Part shown: piece by piece, positions 56,159 to 63,700 of the stretch
Layout: every line of letters starts with the position of its first letter
Numbering within the stretch: the stretch's first letter is position 1
IMG/VR virus record: IMGVR_UViG_3300023184_000025
Span: 1 to 64,000 of that record
Reading direction: 5' to 3' (one strand)
Length of the DNA stretch: 64,000 nt
Source of the DNA: a virus
The notes under the pieces: generated by a model
Seen by the model: only the letters and a program-made list of their open reading frames with translations
What the model was told of the DNA's origin: nothing
Database searches by the model: none
Made by a program: the position numbers and the translations under genes

Positions 56159-57195
56159 TGCATTAGTCCCGGAGCAACAACACCTTCTTCAACGCCCATC
56201 TTGGAACCGTCACCGTGGAATGGTAGTTCCAGTTTGCCGCCACCAATGATGTGTACTTCTCGCAGGAAGTTGCTCATTGCAGTTGGCGCAGTCCAAGTGG
56301 CGCCATCACCTTTGTAAAAGGCCCATTGTTGGCGTCCTTTGGCATGCACTACACCGGAGTCATTCCATACATCTGAAATGCTGACACACAATTTACGCAT
56401 CCAGCCATCGGGCATGGTCAATCCTGCACTACCAGCCAGGCGGAATAGCTCGTACAAGCCAATAAAGCAACCTTGATCAATTTCTTCTTGATCAGGCCAT
56501 GTGTGTTGAATTGCATCAAGTACATTAAACAACACTCGACCCGTTGGGTCTGCGTCAATTACTTTTTGTGCATACTTAAAGTGACTGAAGAAGTAGTCAC
56601 TGTCGCCACGCAAGGCCACGCTCTTACGAGTGTTTTTATCTTCAAGGTCAATACCCAGTGCATCAAATTGATCTTGCATTTTACGGGCACGAACAGTTTT
56701 GGTTTCTCTACTGCCATTTTTGTAACGCACCAACGCATTGCGATGAAGGTCGCCAGGGTTAAGGCGTTTGACTCCGGTGTCGTTGAGCATTTCAAATGCA
56801 TAGCTGGGGAAGTTAGGGTCGTCTGTTTCTACCACAGCACAAGGTACTTCCGTGTAGCCCAGAATGGCCGCGGCCAGGGTACGGTGCTGTCCATCGTATG
56901 TTTCCACCCTGTCACGACCCAACACACGACATGCGCTCACCGGGGAGCAGATGCGAGGATCCCATTTTTTCATGATGCTAAGAATGTGCTTGTGAATTAC
57001 ATCACGCTGGACTTCATAGTCAATCCATAAAATATCAATTTTTTCTTGGTTGCTGGTTGGAAAATGCACAGCCAAAGCCTGGACTCGATTGCGCATTGCA
57101 TCAATCTGTCCTTTGGTGATATTTAATTCTTTGATGATTGTAGCTTCAACTTCTGATGCTACTTCGGTGAGTTTACGTGTGAGGCGTTTAGACAT
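56155..57195 (-). CDS. DGQHR/ParB-like domain protein
   Basis: 346 residues. VETYDGQHRTLAAAILGYTE is the DGQHR motif of the ParB/Srx-like superfamily, which includes the phosphorothioation regulator DndB and phage nucleases. The helical C-terminal half has no known domain. First gene of a five-gene overlapping operon; the promoter at 57275-57303 gives a 73-nt leader. Confidence 0.7.
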   Translation of the reverse strand: MSKRLTRKLTEVASEVEATIIKELNITKGQIDAMRNRVQALAVHFPTSNQEKIDILWIDYEVQRDVIHKHILSIMKKWDPRICSPVSACRVLGRDRVETYDGQHRTLAAAILGYTEVPCAVVETDDPNFPSYAFEMLNDTGVKRLNPGDLHRNALVRYKNGSRETKTVRARKMQDQFDALGIDLEDKNTRKSVALRGDSDYFFSHFKYAQKVIDADPTGRVLFNVLDAIQHTWPDQEEIDQGCFIGLYELFRLAGSAGLTMPDGWMRKLCVSISDVWNDSGVVHAKGRQQWAFYKGDGATWTAPTAMSNFLREVHIIGGGKLELPFHGDGSKMGVEEGVVAPGLMQ

Positions 57196-57274
57196 AGTAT
57201 CTTTCTTTCGGTGTTAATGAAAGTATCATCGTTACAAGCACCATGCTCGATCTGTTTGATACCGTTCAAGTGTT

Positions 57275-57303
57275 AGTATAACAAAGTGTCAATTATTTGT
57301 CAA
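57275..57303 (-). promoter_or_regulatory. Sigma-70 promoter, TTGACA-17-TATACT
   Basis: -35 at 57298-57303, -10 at 57275-57280. Drives the DGQHR operon. The -35 lies within 12 bp of the stop of the 57315-57620 gene. Confidence 0.75.
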
Positions 57304-57314
57304 CCTAGTACTTT

Positions 57315-57620
57315 TTACTTAAAAAAGATCAAGACCATTAGACTACTTTGAATAATAAACCCAAGTGCAATGGTAACAATGTTGAGGAAGTTGCGTTGTA
57401 CCACTGCTTGTGCAAACATAGCAGTTAGTCCTGACCAAGTCAACAACACCATGTCTACACTGGGCATCCGATCACTGAGTCCAGTTAACACAGCAATCAG
57501 TGTTGGCAATGTAGCAGAGTGTAATAGTACAACTGCCAACCAACTTAGCGTGGCTGCCGAGATTGGAGCAACCCATTCTTGTAGCCAGGCCACAGTTTTT
57601 TCAATATCAAAGTTTTTCAT
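57315..57620 (-). CDS. Three-TM membrane protein, holin-like (101 aa)
   Basis: MKNFDIEKTVAWLQEWVAPI is followed by three hydrophobic segments (AATLSWLAVVLLHSATLPTL, VDMVLLTWSGLTAMFAQAV, NIVTIALGFIIQSSLMVLIF). The size and topology suit a class I holin or a superinfection-exclusion protein. It follows the SleB-like hydrolase gene and shares its promoter, outside the main lysis block. Confidence 0.6.
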   Translation of the reverse strand: MKNFDIEKTVAWLQEWVAPISAATLSWLAVVLLHSATLPTLIAVLTGLSDRMPSVDMVLLTWSGLTAMFAQAVVQRNFLNIVTIALGFIIQSSLMVLIFFK

Positions 57621-58187
57621 TTAAATGTCCTTGTAAAAGATATGACGTCCAATTTTTGTTACACGTTTTTTGTTCCACTGCGGGTTTACATAGTCTGCAT
57701 GATAGTAAAGTGCATCTTTAAGTTCAGGCAGTCGGAATCCATCAATCATGACCATCTTGGCGGCTTCAGCACTCTCATCCCATAGCTTTTTATGAACAGG
57801 CTTGGTTTTGAAATTCTGCTCACAGTACCATGAGAATTGGCAAAGCACTCGTTCATAAATTACGTTCTTTTGGTGAACTACCTGACACGGATCACTAGGA
57901 AATTTTCCGCTTTCTACACGATTCATAACCACCTGTGCTACTGCCAGCTTTCCTTCTGCTGGTTCGCTGGCAGCTTCCCAGTAGACATTCTGTGTCATAC
58001 ATTGTAGTTTGCGTTCTTTTTCTTTAAGAGCTGTTTTAAAAGCCCCAATTGAGCCTACTTCTCCAAAATTAACATTGGTCAGGCTATCGAGTTTGTTTTG
58101 GACCACTGTAGTAACTAGTCCTATGCCAAATAAGGCAATTATCAAAAATATTGACAAATTAACTGTCATTTTGATATATTTTGTCAT
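57621..58187 (-). CDS. SleB-type cell wall hydrolase with N-terminal membrane anchor
   Basis: 188 residues. Residues 7-30 form a single hydrophobic anchor (LSIFLIIALFGIGLVTTVVQ). From residue 60 the sequence matches Hydrolase_2/SleB: QNVYWEAASEPAEGKLAVAQ with the probable catalytic Glu, VVMNRVESGKFPSDPCQVV, CQFSWYC. It would cut peptidoglycan in the periplasm, perhaps as a signal-arrest-release enzyme. Its promoter is early-type with a 117-nt leader containing a CAAGAGC/GCTCTTG hairpin. Confidence 0.78.
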   Translation of the reverse strand: MTKYIKMTVNLSIFLIIALFGIGLVTTVVQNKLDSLTNVNFGEVGSIGAFKTALKEKERKLQCMTQNVYWEAASEPAEGKLAVAQVVMNRVESGKFPSDPCQVVHQKNVIYERVLCQFSWYCEQNFKTKPVHKKLWDESAEAAKMVMIDGFRLPELKDALYYHADYVNPQWNKKRVTKIGRHIFYKDI

Positions 58188-58310
58188 TGGTTTCTCCTTT
58201 GGTTATAGTGCGCAGTTGCCTGTGCACCAAGAGCCTGAAAATATACAAAAGCTCTTGATTTTCCATACTCTAAATTTCCGAGGACGTAAGTTTATATATG
58301 GGATATGTAT

Positions 58311-58339
58311 ATTATATAAACTATACTTTATTGTGTCAA
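58311..58339 (-). promoter_or_regulatory. Consensus sigma-70 promoter, TTGACA-17-TATAAT
   Basis: -35 at 58334-58339, -10 at 58311-58316: both hexamers perfect. A structured 117-nt leader (hairpin CAAGAGC/GCTCTTG) separates +1 from the SleB-like ATG. Confidence 0.82.
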
Positions 58340-58351
58340 CTAATTTGATAA

Positions 58352-58609
58352 CTATGCCCATTTTAACAGAAACGCACAGCAATCTCGGTCAGAATCAAAA
58401 TAAAATCGATAACGTCCCGGGCGCTGATCCGAGCTTACCTCTACCAATTGCCAGCGCCACTCATTGATTAATTCAGATTTGGACCAAGAAATTATATCAT
58501 CAATTGCGCCGTGTGGTTTGGAAATCTCCTTGACATAAGGAAAGGTGTCCCCGGCTCTGCTGACATAGGATTCGTATTCCGGAACAGGGGTAAGTTGTAT
58601 TGTGCCCAT
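58352..58609 (-). CDS. Small early hypothetical protein (85 aa)
   Basis: MGTIQLTPVPEYESYVSRAG with alpha/beta composition and an aromatic end (RYRFYFDSDRDCCAFLLKW). One-base overlap with the next gene upstream. Function unknown. Confidence 0.5.
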   Translation of the reverse strand: MGTIQLTPVPEYESYVSRAGDTFPYVKEISKPHGAIDDIISWSKSELINEWRWQLVEVSSDQRPGRYRFYFDSDRDCCAFLLKWA

Positions 58610-58857
58610 TAGACCTTTATATAGTTCTTGTGAATATACTGGTCTGCACTTTCTGCGGAGGGTTTGTAAAACAATACATGATCTGTTATGTTAAAATAAT
58701 TGCAGAACGACTGCCCCAATCTTGTTCCATATTTCAAAGACTCAAATGTATATTCTTTTTTAAATTGCTCGTATTGCTGTGATTCTAGAAACGTTTCTCG
58801 AACAACTGGATTAATGTCTTTGATTAGTGGTTGAAACCACGGTTGTTTAATAGTCAA
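58609..58857 (-). CDS. Small early hypothetical protein (82 aa)
   Basis: Starts at a TTG overlapping the upstream stop (TTGA): MTIKQPWFQPLIKDINPVVR. KYGTRLGQSFCNYFNI is also found, in related form (KYGGTLSDFRATLGKLVCGDLNI), in the protein encoded just upstream, so the two may share a fold. Function unknown. Confidence 0.5.
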   Translation of the reverse strand: MTIKQPWFQPLIKDINPVVRETFLESQQYEQFKKEYTFESLKYGTRLGQSFCNYFNITDHVLFYKPSAESADQYIHKNYIKV

Positions 58858-59558
58858 AAGATTACCTCGGCATTACCAAGTTGGTAGTAGGCACGTGCTC
58901 GATGGTATCCACGATGTTGTTTGGGAAACAAATAAGATCGTAGACGTATATTATCTTGCGCCAATACACCAGTAAGCATGTACAACAATGGATTCTGATG
59001 ATCTACTGATATCAAGCAAGGAGATCTACAGAGGTCTGACATGAGCCAAAAATCCATTGACTCCTTGGATCGACGACTCTTAAAGACACGCTCAATCAAT
59101 CGATAGGTTCCATCTATTTGGCCTAGATTTATTCCAATAATTTTATTCTTAGTTACATCATCAGAAGTTTGTTCTATTACACGATCCATGGCACAATCCT
59201 CGGCATAAAAATAAGGAAGTCGGTAAATCATGCCAAGCTCATTTTTAGTAATATTTAAATCACCGCAGACTAATTTTCCAAGTGTGGCACGAAAGTCACT
59301 TAGAGTCCCGCCATACTTGAGTTGGTCCCAAGTGATACGACCTCTGTAGTATTCTCTAATTTTACTGGCTGTGTTCCGGTCCTCAACGGTGGCAGTTACA
59401 GCATCAAGGTCAAGCCAGCGTGTACCAGGATGACTCAACCAATGTCGATAGCTTGCACATGATAGTGCAATTGGGTCGTCTTTAAAAGATATACAGGGCA
59501 GAGTTGGATTGAGCAGAGATTCAAGTGCGGTTAACGCATTATTTTCAGAAAGATTCAT
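58854..59558 (-). CDS. Early hypothetical protein (about 234 aa)
   Basis: Start placed at the ATG at 59558 (MNLSENNALTALESLLNPTL). ATGs at 59585 and 59597 are in frame, but the promoter at 59600-59628 predicts +1 near 59593, which excludes the longest form. WDQLKYGGTLSDFRATLG and RSPCLISVDHQNPLLYML are notable; the C-terminus is basic. No family recognised. Confidence 0.55.
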   Translation of the reverse strand: MNLSENNALTALESLLNPTLPCISFKDDPIALSCASYRHWLSHPGTRWLDLDAVTATVEDRNTASKIREYYRGRITWDQLKYGGTLSDFRATLGKLVCGDLNITKNELGMIYRLPYFYAEDCAMDRVIEQTSDDVTKNKIIGINLGQIDGTYRLIERVFKSRRSKESMDFWLMSDLCRSPCLISVDHQNPLLYMLTGVLAQDNIRLRSYLFPKQHRGYHRARAYYQLGNAEVIF

Positions 59559-59599
59559 AGTATTTTCCAATATCAAATCAGTCATAGTTGCAGTCATTC

Positions 59600-59628
59600 A
59601 TTATAGCACAAGTTGTATTATTTGTCAA
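59600..59628 (-). promoter_or_regulatory. Consensus sigma-70 promoter, TTGACA-17-TATAAT
   Basis: -35 at 59623-59628 inside the end of the 59618-60097 gene, -10 at 59600-59605. Both hexamers perfect. Confidence 0.8.
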
Positions 59629-60097
59629 TTTCCATCCAGGTATGGTCGCCCATGTATTTTACTTGAGTAATATACTCATAATCAACTGGTGCACCGGTAT
59701 TCCAATCATTGGGTCCGTGATGTGTTAGTAACATCTTTTTTTTTCGTTTGTCCCATGCTAGCCAATAACATTGTCCCATTACAACTTGAAATTGATATTC
59801 AGCCGCATGTACAGCATCTGTAACATCTAGCCTACGTTTGATATCCTGTGCTTGTTTTTCTAATACTGCAACCAGTTCCATGATTCTATCATATTCTTGC
59901 TGGGCATATATCCTAGCATGATTGATCATTATATCTTTTTGTTTGGTAACAGGTACTAGATCAAATTTAGGTCCACCAGATTCAGTTGCGTAAGGAGTTA
60001 CGTTCCTATTAAAGAAATGAATCAGTGTGTTGCCTGTGGCAACGTCAAAACTGGTTCGGCCTTTGGCAGAGTTTGGCTGGTCTTCCATTAATCCCAT
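59618..60097 (-). CDS. Early hypothetical protein (159 aa)
   Basis: MGLMEDQPNSAKGRTSFDVA; the ATG three codons later at 60088 overlaps the upstream stop (TAATG) and is a good alternative start. A coiled-coil-like helix (QEYDRIMELVAVLEKQAQDI) precedes a beta-rich C-terminus (VVMGQCYWLAWDKRKKKML). The Trp-rich end resembles small hydrolase-substrate sensing domains but no family is clear. Confidence 0.5.
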   Translation of the reverse strand: MGLMEDQPNSAKGRTSFDVATGNTLIHFFNRNVTPYATESGGPKFDLVPVTKQKDIMINHARIYAQQEYDRIMELVAVLEKQAQDIKRRLDVTDAVHAAEYQFQVVMGQCYWLAWDKRKKKMLLTHHGPNDWNTGAPVDYEYITQVKYMGDHTWMEIDK

Positions 60098-60813
60098 AGA
60101 CCCTGGTAGTACTTGCCAAATAAGCTGAAGCCGTTTTGAATACGTGCTTCTACTACCTTCATGCCTTCATAATCACATTTATATGTATTTTTAGGACCGT
60201 CCTTCATTTGAAAGAACTTGTGCTCACCCTTGGGTACTTCGTTACCATCCTTGTCCACAGGAACACTAATCCAATCAATATCACCTGAACGATAAGCATC
60301 CTGCCAGGAGTCATCCATCTTGCACTCAAACGCAAAGATCATTTCGTCCATGACCCAATCCCAGCGTTTGAAGTGATTGTCATCAATGTCCCACTCGTTT
60401 TCTTTGGGTGGTGCGGCTGTGCTACGTAGGTGTTCAGGCACATCCTCATCTTCCACTAGCGGGCTACCATGTTTGGTTGCTTTGAGCTGTCGCAACATGG
60501 GCAACACAATATGAGCCAAGGTATGATCCATGCTCCAAGTATCGTAGCGATCAATTTTAACATATTCAATCTTTGGATGCACTCGATCCAACACCCACAT
60601 GATACCTTTGCTAATAGGCTCAAGACGATCACTCCACTTTTCACACCACTCGGGCCGCTCTACGTATGTGGACTTTTCTTGGCGTTCGTCTTCTAGTGTT
60701 TGCAGAAGTTTCCAACGAGCACATTTTGACCAGTCAGTCCAGAAGAACATGTAGTCCAGCATGGTATAAGGTGAGATCCAATGATCTCGATATCCGCTGA
60801 TATAAACTTTCAT
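60088..60813 (-). CDS. Conserved T4-like phage protein (241 aa)
   Basis: Start at the ATG at 60813 with GGAAAG upstream: MKVYISGYRDHWISPYTMLD, then FWTDWSKC, DTWSMDHTLAHIVLPMLRQL and HFKRWDWVMDEMIFAFECK. I recall close relatives in most T4-like cyanophages, where it has no assigned function. ATGA overlap with the 57-residue gene upstream. Confidence 0.7.
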   Translation of the reverse strand: MKVYISGYRDHWISPYTMLDYMFFWTDWSKCARWKLLQTLEDERQEKSTYVERPEWCEKWSDRLEPISKGIMWVLDRVHPKIEYVKIDRYDTWSMDHTLAHIVLPMLRQLKATKHGSPLVEDEDVPEHLRSTAAPPKENEWDIDDNHFKRWDWVMDEMIFAFECKMDDSWQDAYRSGDIDWISVPVDKDGNEVPKGEHKFFQMKDGPKNTYKCDYEGMKVVEARIQNGFSLFGKYYQGLWD

Positions 60814-60983
60814 TTTATTTCTTTCCACTTTAACATTGCTACCAGTTCCTTTTTTGTGTCTTTAAATTCAATAGCCCAGGAATCGTTGTACCAAGCCCAA
60901 CAATAATCTTGACCTGTTTCAAACCCAATACTAGATAACCAATTGGAAATTTCTAGTAGTCTCCAGGAATCAAATACCATCAT
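60810..60983 (-). CDS. Small early protein (57 aa)
   Basis: ATG at 60983 (a second ATG follows at once): MMVFDSWRLLEISNWLSSIG, then CWAWYNDSWAIEFKD. Trp-rich, strand-forming. The stop overlaps the next ATG (ATGA). Function unknown. Confidence 0.55.
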   Translation of the reverse strand: MMVFDSWRLLEISNWLSSIGFETGQDYCWAWYNDSWAIEFKDTKKELVAMLKWKEIK

Positions 60984-60991
60984 TTGTCTGA

Positions 60992-61315
60992 TTAACCAGT
61001 AGACTTAAATCGCTGAATAACAGCGTCATCACCGTCGGTGATCTTGATTTGTAATTGCTTACTCGACAGTTTGTCCTGAATCTCTTTAACTGACCGTCCT
61101 TGTACTACAAATTCATTGGTAGCGGTGTTCCAAACGTAAAACATTCCGCCAACTTCTTCTATTCGTGCTCCGATAATTAATTCTGATATACGAAGAGTTT
61201 CTTGACTGTTTGCATCAATTAGCATGTCTGCAAGTCTCCCTAGCACAATATATGCTAGCCATATACAAACAATAATTCCAACCAACAATCCTAATAAAAA
61301 ATCAGCTAATTCCAT
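60992..61315 (-). CDS. Single-TM membrane protein (107 aa)
   Basis: Start at the ATG at 61315 (MELADFLLGLLVGIIVCIWL): one transmembrane helix, N-out or N-in undecided, followed by an 80-residue soluble domain with a beta hairpin (GGMFYVWNTATNEFVVQGRS). A longer frame to 61405 would overlap the upstream gene. Function unknown. Confidence 0.55.
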   Translation of the reverse strand: MELADFLLGLLVGIIVCIWLAYIVLGRLADMLIDANSQETLRISELIIGARIEEVGGMFYVWNTATNEFVVQGRSVKEIQDKLSSKQLQIKITDGDDAVIQRFKSTG

Positions 61316-61316
61316 T

Positions 61317-62045
61317 TTATTCCTTGCGCTTTCTACAATTCCAATACAACTCATGAATCTCTGCGGCAGACTCGTAGTGTTTTTTAAATTCAAAGTACTC
61401 AACACATTTTGTATATAGCCCTTTATTTAAATCAATATTGTGTAAGGACTCTGCGTCGACAACACAATATTCTTCAGGTACAGGACGAACATGTTTTATT
61501 AAATTATGAACTTCTACTGCTTCTGCAATTACTGTTGTGGGTGCTGTTTCATAAAATTCTTTAGCAGAATCATACCAGGTCCAGTTTTCTTCTTTGATTC
61601 CTTGATAGAATTCTCTCCAGTCGTTGCCTTGAACGCTGGACTTAAAGGCATTGAAATCATCTATGTATTGTTGTACCGGTCTACCACCCAGTGTTGGATG
61701 AACATTTAAGTAATGTGCTAAACAACTTTTTTCATCGTCAAAATTCAATATCAATAGTTTATCATAATCGTAGGCTGGCCAATCATGTGTGTGTAATATC
61801 TGCATAAAAGAATCTAATTTTTCTCTATGTAAAAATTCACTTTTCAACCAATTTTTTTGACTACGGTTTGAGCTATAAACTTCTCTGCGAATAAATTCAA
61901 GTTTGGCATCAACAGTATTATCAATGTCAATATCAAAAATATCAGCATAGTTACATTTGTCATCAAGAGACAGCAACCATCTCAAATGATTGCCACAGCC
62001 GCCCCTGGGGAAAATTATACCTCTACGCAAGTTTTTATTTGGCAC
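61317..62045 (-). CDS. Sulfotransferase-like protein (tentative)
   Basis: 242 residues from a GTG inside the end of the cupin gene. GIIFPRGGCGNHLRWLLSL resembles the P-loop-like start of the other sulfotransferase-like genes (compare GPQGSGNHLW at 18.4 kb), and KLLILNFDDEKSC could be a later strand. The conserved Arg of the 3'-phosphate motif is not obvious. Coupling with a cupin gene suggests shared metabolism. Confidence 0.42.
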   Translation of the reverse strand: MPNKNLRRGIIFPRGGCGNHLRWLLSLDDKCNYADIFDIDIDNTVDAKLEFIRREVYSSNRSQKNWLKSEFLHREKLDSFMQILHTHDWPAYDYDKLLILNFDDEKSCLAHYLNVHPTLGGRPVQQYIDDFNAFKSSVQGNDWREFYQGIKEENWTWYDSAKEFYETAPTTVIAEAVEVHNLIKHVRPVPEEYCVVDAESLHNIDLNKGLYTKCVEYFEFKKHYESAAEIHELYWNCRKRKE

Positions 62046-62484
62046 GATTGTTAAGATATTGTTCGTGTTGTATCCATTTATTTTTTACCAAGAATCCCCA
62101 TTCACGTTTCTGTGTACCGGGCATGAACATGGTCCAACATTCTACACTAGGGTCTAGTTCAATGCGATGAAAACTATTAGCACTACAAGTGCGAAAATGA
62201 CCAGGCTTCCGCCAATGTGCAATTTCTCCAACTTTCTCTCCTTGGTTATTAAACTGTGGAATCCATTCCCAGTAGCCACCTTTTAAAATGAGAGTGGCAT
62301 AAGGCCAAGGATGGTCATGCACATCATCAGGATCTGATTTGAGAAACTTGTGTATAAAGATGTTAAATGGAAACCATTTCCTATCTTTGAGAAAAACATA
62401 GTATCGTTCCAGATATGGTTCGTTGCTTTGTCGATCCAGAATCAATCGATACCGTCCTAGTCGATGCATGAGTGTTTTAATCAT
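62035..62484 (-). CDS. Cupin-fold protein, predicted leaderless
   Basis: 149 residues from the ATG at 62484 (MIKTLMHRLGRYRLILDRQS). DDVHDHPWPYATLILKGGYW and FHRIELDPSVECWTMFMPG form the two cupin motifs, with likely metal-binding His residues. Phage proteins of this type are sometimes called 2OG-oxygenase- or sugar-isomerase-like, but the reaction is unknown. The promoter at 62491-62519 predicts +1 on the A of this ATG, so there would be no leader. An ATG at 62499 lies upstream of +1. Confidence 0.6.
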   Translation of the reverse strand: MIKTLMHRLGRYRLILDRQSNEPYLERYYVFLKDRKWFPFNIFIHKFLKSDPDDVHDHPWPYATLILKGGYWEWIPQFNNQGEKVGEIAHWRKPGHFRTCSANSFHRIELDPSVECWTMFMPGTQKREWGFLVKNKWIQHEQYLNNRAK

Positions 62485-62490
62485 ATATGT

Positions 62491-62519
62491 ATTATACACT
62501 AAAATAATTTATTAGTCAA
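62491..62519 (-). promoter_or_regulatory. Sigma-70 promoter, TTGACT-17-TATAAT
   Basis: -35 at 62514-62519, -10 at 62491-62496, spacer 17. +1 at about 62484. Divergent from a late-type box for the plus-strand gene at 62547. Confidence 0.75.
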
Positions 62520-62531
62520 GTTTAATGTAGA

Positions 62532-62539
62532 GTTAAATA
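62532..62539 (+). promoter_or_regulatory. Late-type promoter box (GTTAAATA)
   Basis: Two mismatches from TATAAATA; ends seven bases before the ATG at 62547. No Shine-Dalgarno sequence fits in the remaining space. Confidence 0.4.
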
Positions 62540-62546
62540 TTGCACT

Positions 62547-63206
62547 ATGGAATTCTCCGCTACTAATTGGTTGACTTGGCAACGTGCTTCTAATGCTGTT
62601 AATTTTTTGGATCCACCATTTAGATTAGGCAACTATTATCCAGATTGGTTCAAAAATCTTAAAGCTGACGTTAGACATTACTTGCCCCAAGGTCATATGC
62701 AAAATAACACAGCCCGGGTATGTTTAGGCTTACGTGGTATCAATAGTGTGGGATGGACCATCATTGATCCAAAGTACCCATACATTGGCGGCGCCGTGGT
62801 ATTCCATCCTGAGCAGTTACATGGTACCAAGTGGTGCGAAAAAGATTCTTCTGGTGAATATGTTTGGAAAATAGTCCTTAATGCATTACCCTGGAGAGCA
62901 AAAATGGCTCCAGGATGGAGATTGATTGTTGGAGATTATCCATTGGCATTCAGTGAGGATTGGCATACATTTTCAGGTTGTGTGGATGCAAACTACAAGA
63001 TCAATGATGATGGCCAATTGGGATCCTTTTACAAATATGATGAGCCCATTGACCCCAACTTTAACTATTACAATATTGAATCAGTGATGGCTGTTAAACA
63101 GCACATGGTTGCTACTCCATCAGGAGCTGTGACTTTTTCAATCATTCCATATTATGATCCTGATTATCAGGCACCGATGTTCAAAGGCTATCCAAGTCTT
63201 GATTAA
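62547..63206 (+). CDS. Conserved T4-like phage hypothetical protein
   Basis: 219 residues: MEFSATNWLTWQRASNAVNF, then FKNLKADVRHYLPQGH, VGWTIIDPKYPYIGGAVVFH and a beta-rich C-terminus. I recall similar proteins among marine T4-like phages. Trp/Tyr-rich, with HPEQLHGTKWCE as a possible metal site. Plus-strand gene ending before a bidirectional terminator. Confidence 0.55.
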   Translation: MEFSATNWLTWQRASNAVNFLDPPFRLGNYYPDWFKNLKADVRHYLPQGHMQNNTARVCLGLRGINSVGWTIIDPKYPYIGGAVVFHPEQLHGTKWCEKDSSGEYVWKIVLNALPWRAKMAPGWRLIVGDYPLAFSEDWHTFSGCVDANYKINDDGQLGSFYKYDEPIDPNFNYYNIESVMAVKQHMVATPSGAVTFSIIPYYDPDYQAPMFKGYPSLD

Positions 63207-63216
63207 TCAGTCAAGC

Positions 63217-63241
63217 AAAAGCCCTACTTGGTAGGGCTTTT
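63217..63241. terminator. Bidirectional intrinsic terminator
   Basis: AAAAGCCCTAC, three-base loop, GTAGGGCTTTT: an 11-bp stem with A and T tracts on both sides, between convergent genes. A second hairpin (GTCCAG/CTGGAC) follows at 63251-63268. Confidence 0.85.
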
Positions 63242-63287
63242 GGCAAATGTGTCCAGTTTGGGCTGGACAGCGAATCTAGATTCTAGA

Positions 63288-63557
63288 TTAGACTAAACCA
63301 AGGGCCAGAGCCTTGTAACCAGCGGCAACAATCTTGCGGCTTGGCTTGCCGAGTGCGTACTCGGTAACACGAATGCCATTACCGGCTGTGCGGCTGTTGG
63401 CATAAACAGCAAAGCCGTTTTGGCGGATGCGGCTTACTTCAGCACCCAAGTTACCAACGCCAAAGCGTTTCTTGGCCTCAGCTGGGCTGAGTGTTTCACC
63501 GCTTTGCAAGGCGCGGAAGACCTTGTAAGTTTTAGTAGTTTCGTTAAAATGTTTCAT
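63288..63557 (-). CDS. Small winged-helix-like conserved phage protein (89 aa)
   Basis: MKHFNETTKTYKVFRALQSG, then LSPAEAKKRFGVGNLGAEVSRIR, an HTH-like unit, and a beta wing GNGIRVTEYALG. Close relatives in T4-like cyanophages are well known to me by sequence, without function. Could be a DNA-binding regulator. GAAAGG precedes the ATG. Confidence 0.7.
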   Translation of the reverse strand: MKHFNETTKTYKVFRALQSGETLSPAEAKKRFGVGNLGAEVSRIRQNGFAVYANSRTAGNGIRVTEYALGKPSRKIVAAGYKALALGLV

Positions 63558-63612
63558 AGTTTTTACCTTTCAGATTTAAAATAATGATGTTTTGTTTTTG
63601 CATCATGTGCTT

Positions 63613-63641
63613 ATTATAATATGTTTAGCGTAGATATGCAA
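63613..63641 (-). promoter_or_regulatory. Sigma-70 promoter, TTGCAT-17-TATAAT
   Basis: -35 TTGCAT at 63636-63641, -10 TATAAT at 63613-63618, spacer 17. Drives the winged-helix-like gene with a 49-nt leader. Confidence 0.7.
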
Positions 63642-63649
63642 TAGCGTTT

Positions 63650-63700
63650 GGCAAACTAAGTTAAAACAGTTTGCCGATTACATGGACAATGTTTATTTTA
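63650..63700 (-). terminator. Tandem hairpins after the 63698-63931 gene
   Basis: GGCAAACT/AGTTTGCC (63650-63675) and TGGACA/TGTCCA (63682-63700), the second enclosing the stop codon. No long T tract, so termination efficiency is uncertain. Confidence 0.45.

Noticed and set aside
56473-57030. Plus-strand frame of 185 codons opposite the DGQHR gene
   Set aside because: No promoter, ribosome-binding site or conserved motif; antisense to a recognised domain.
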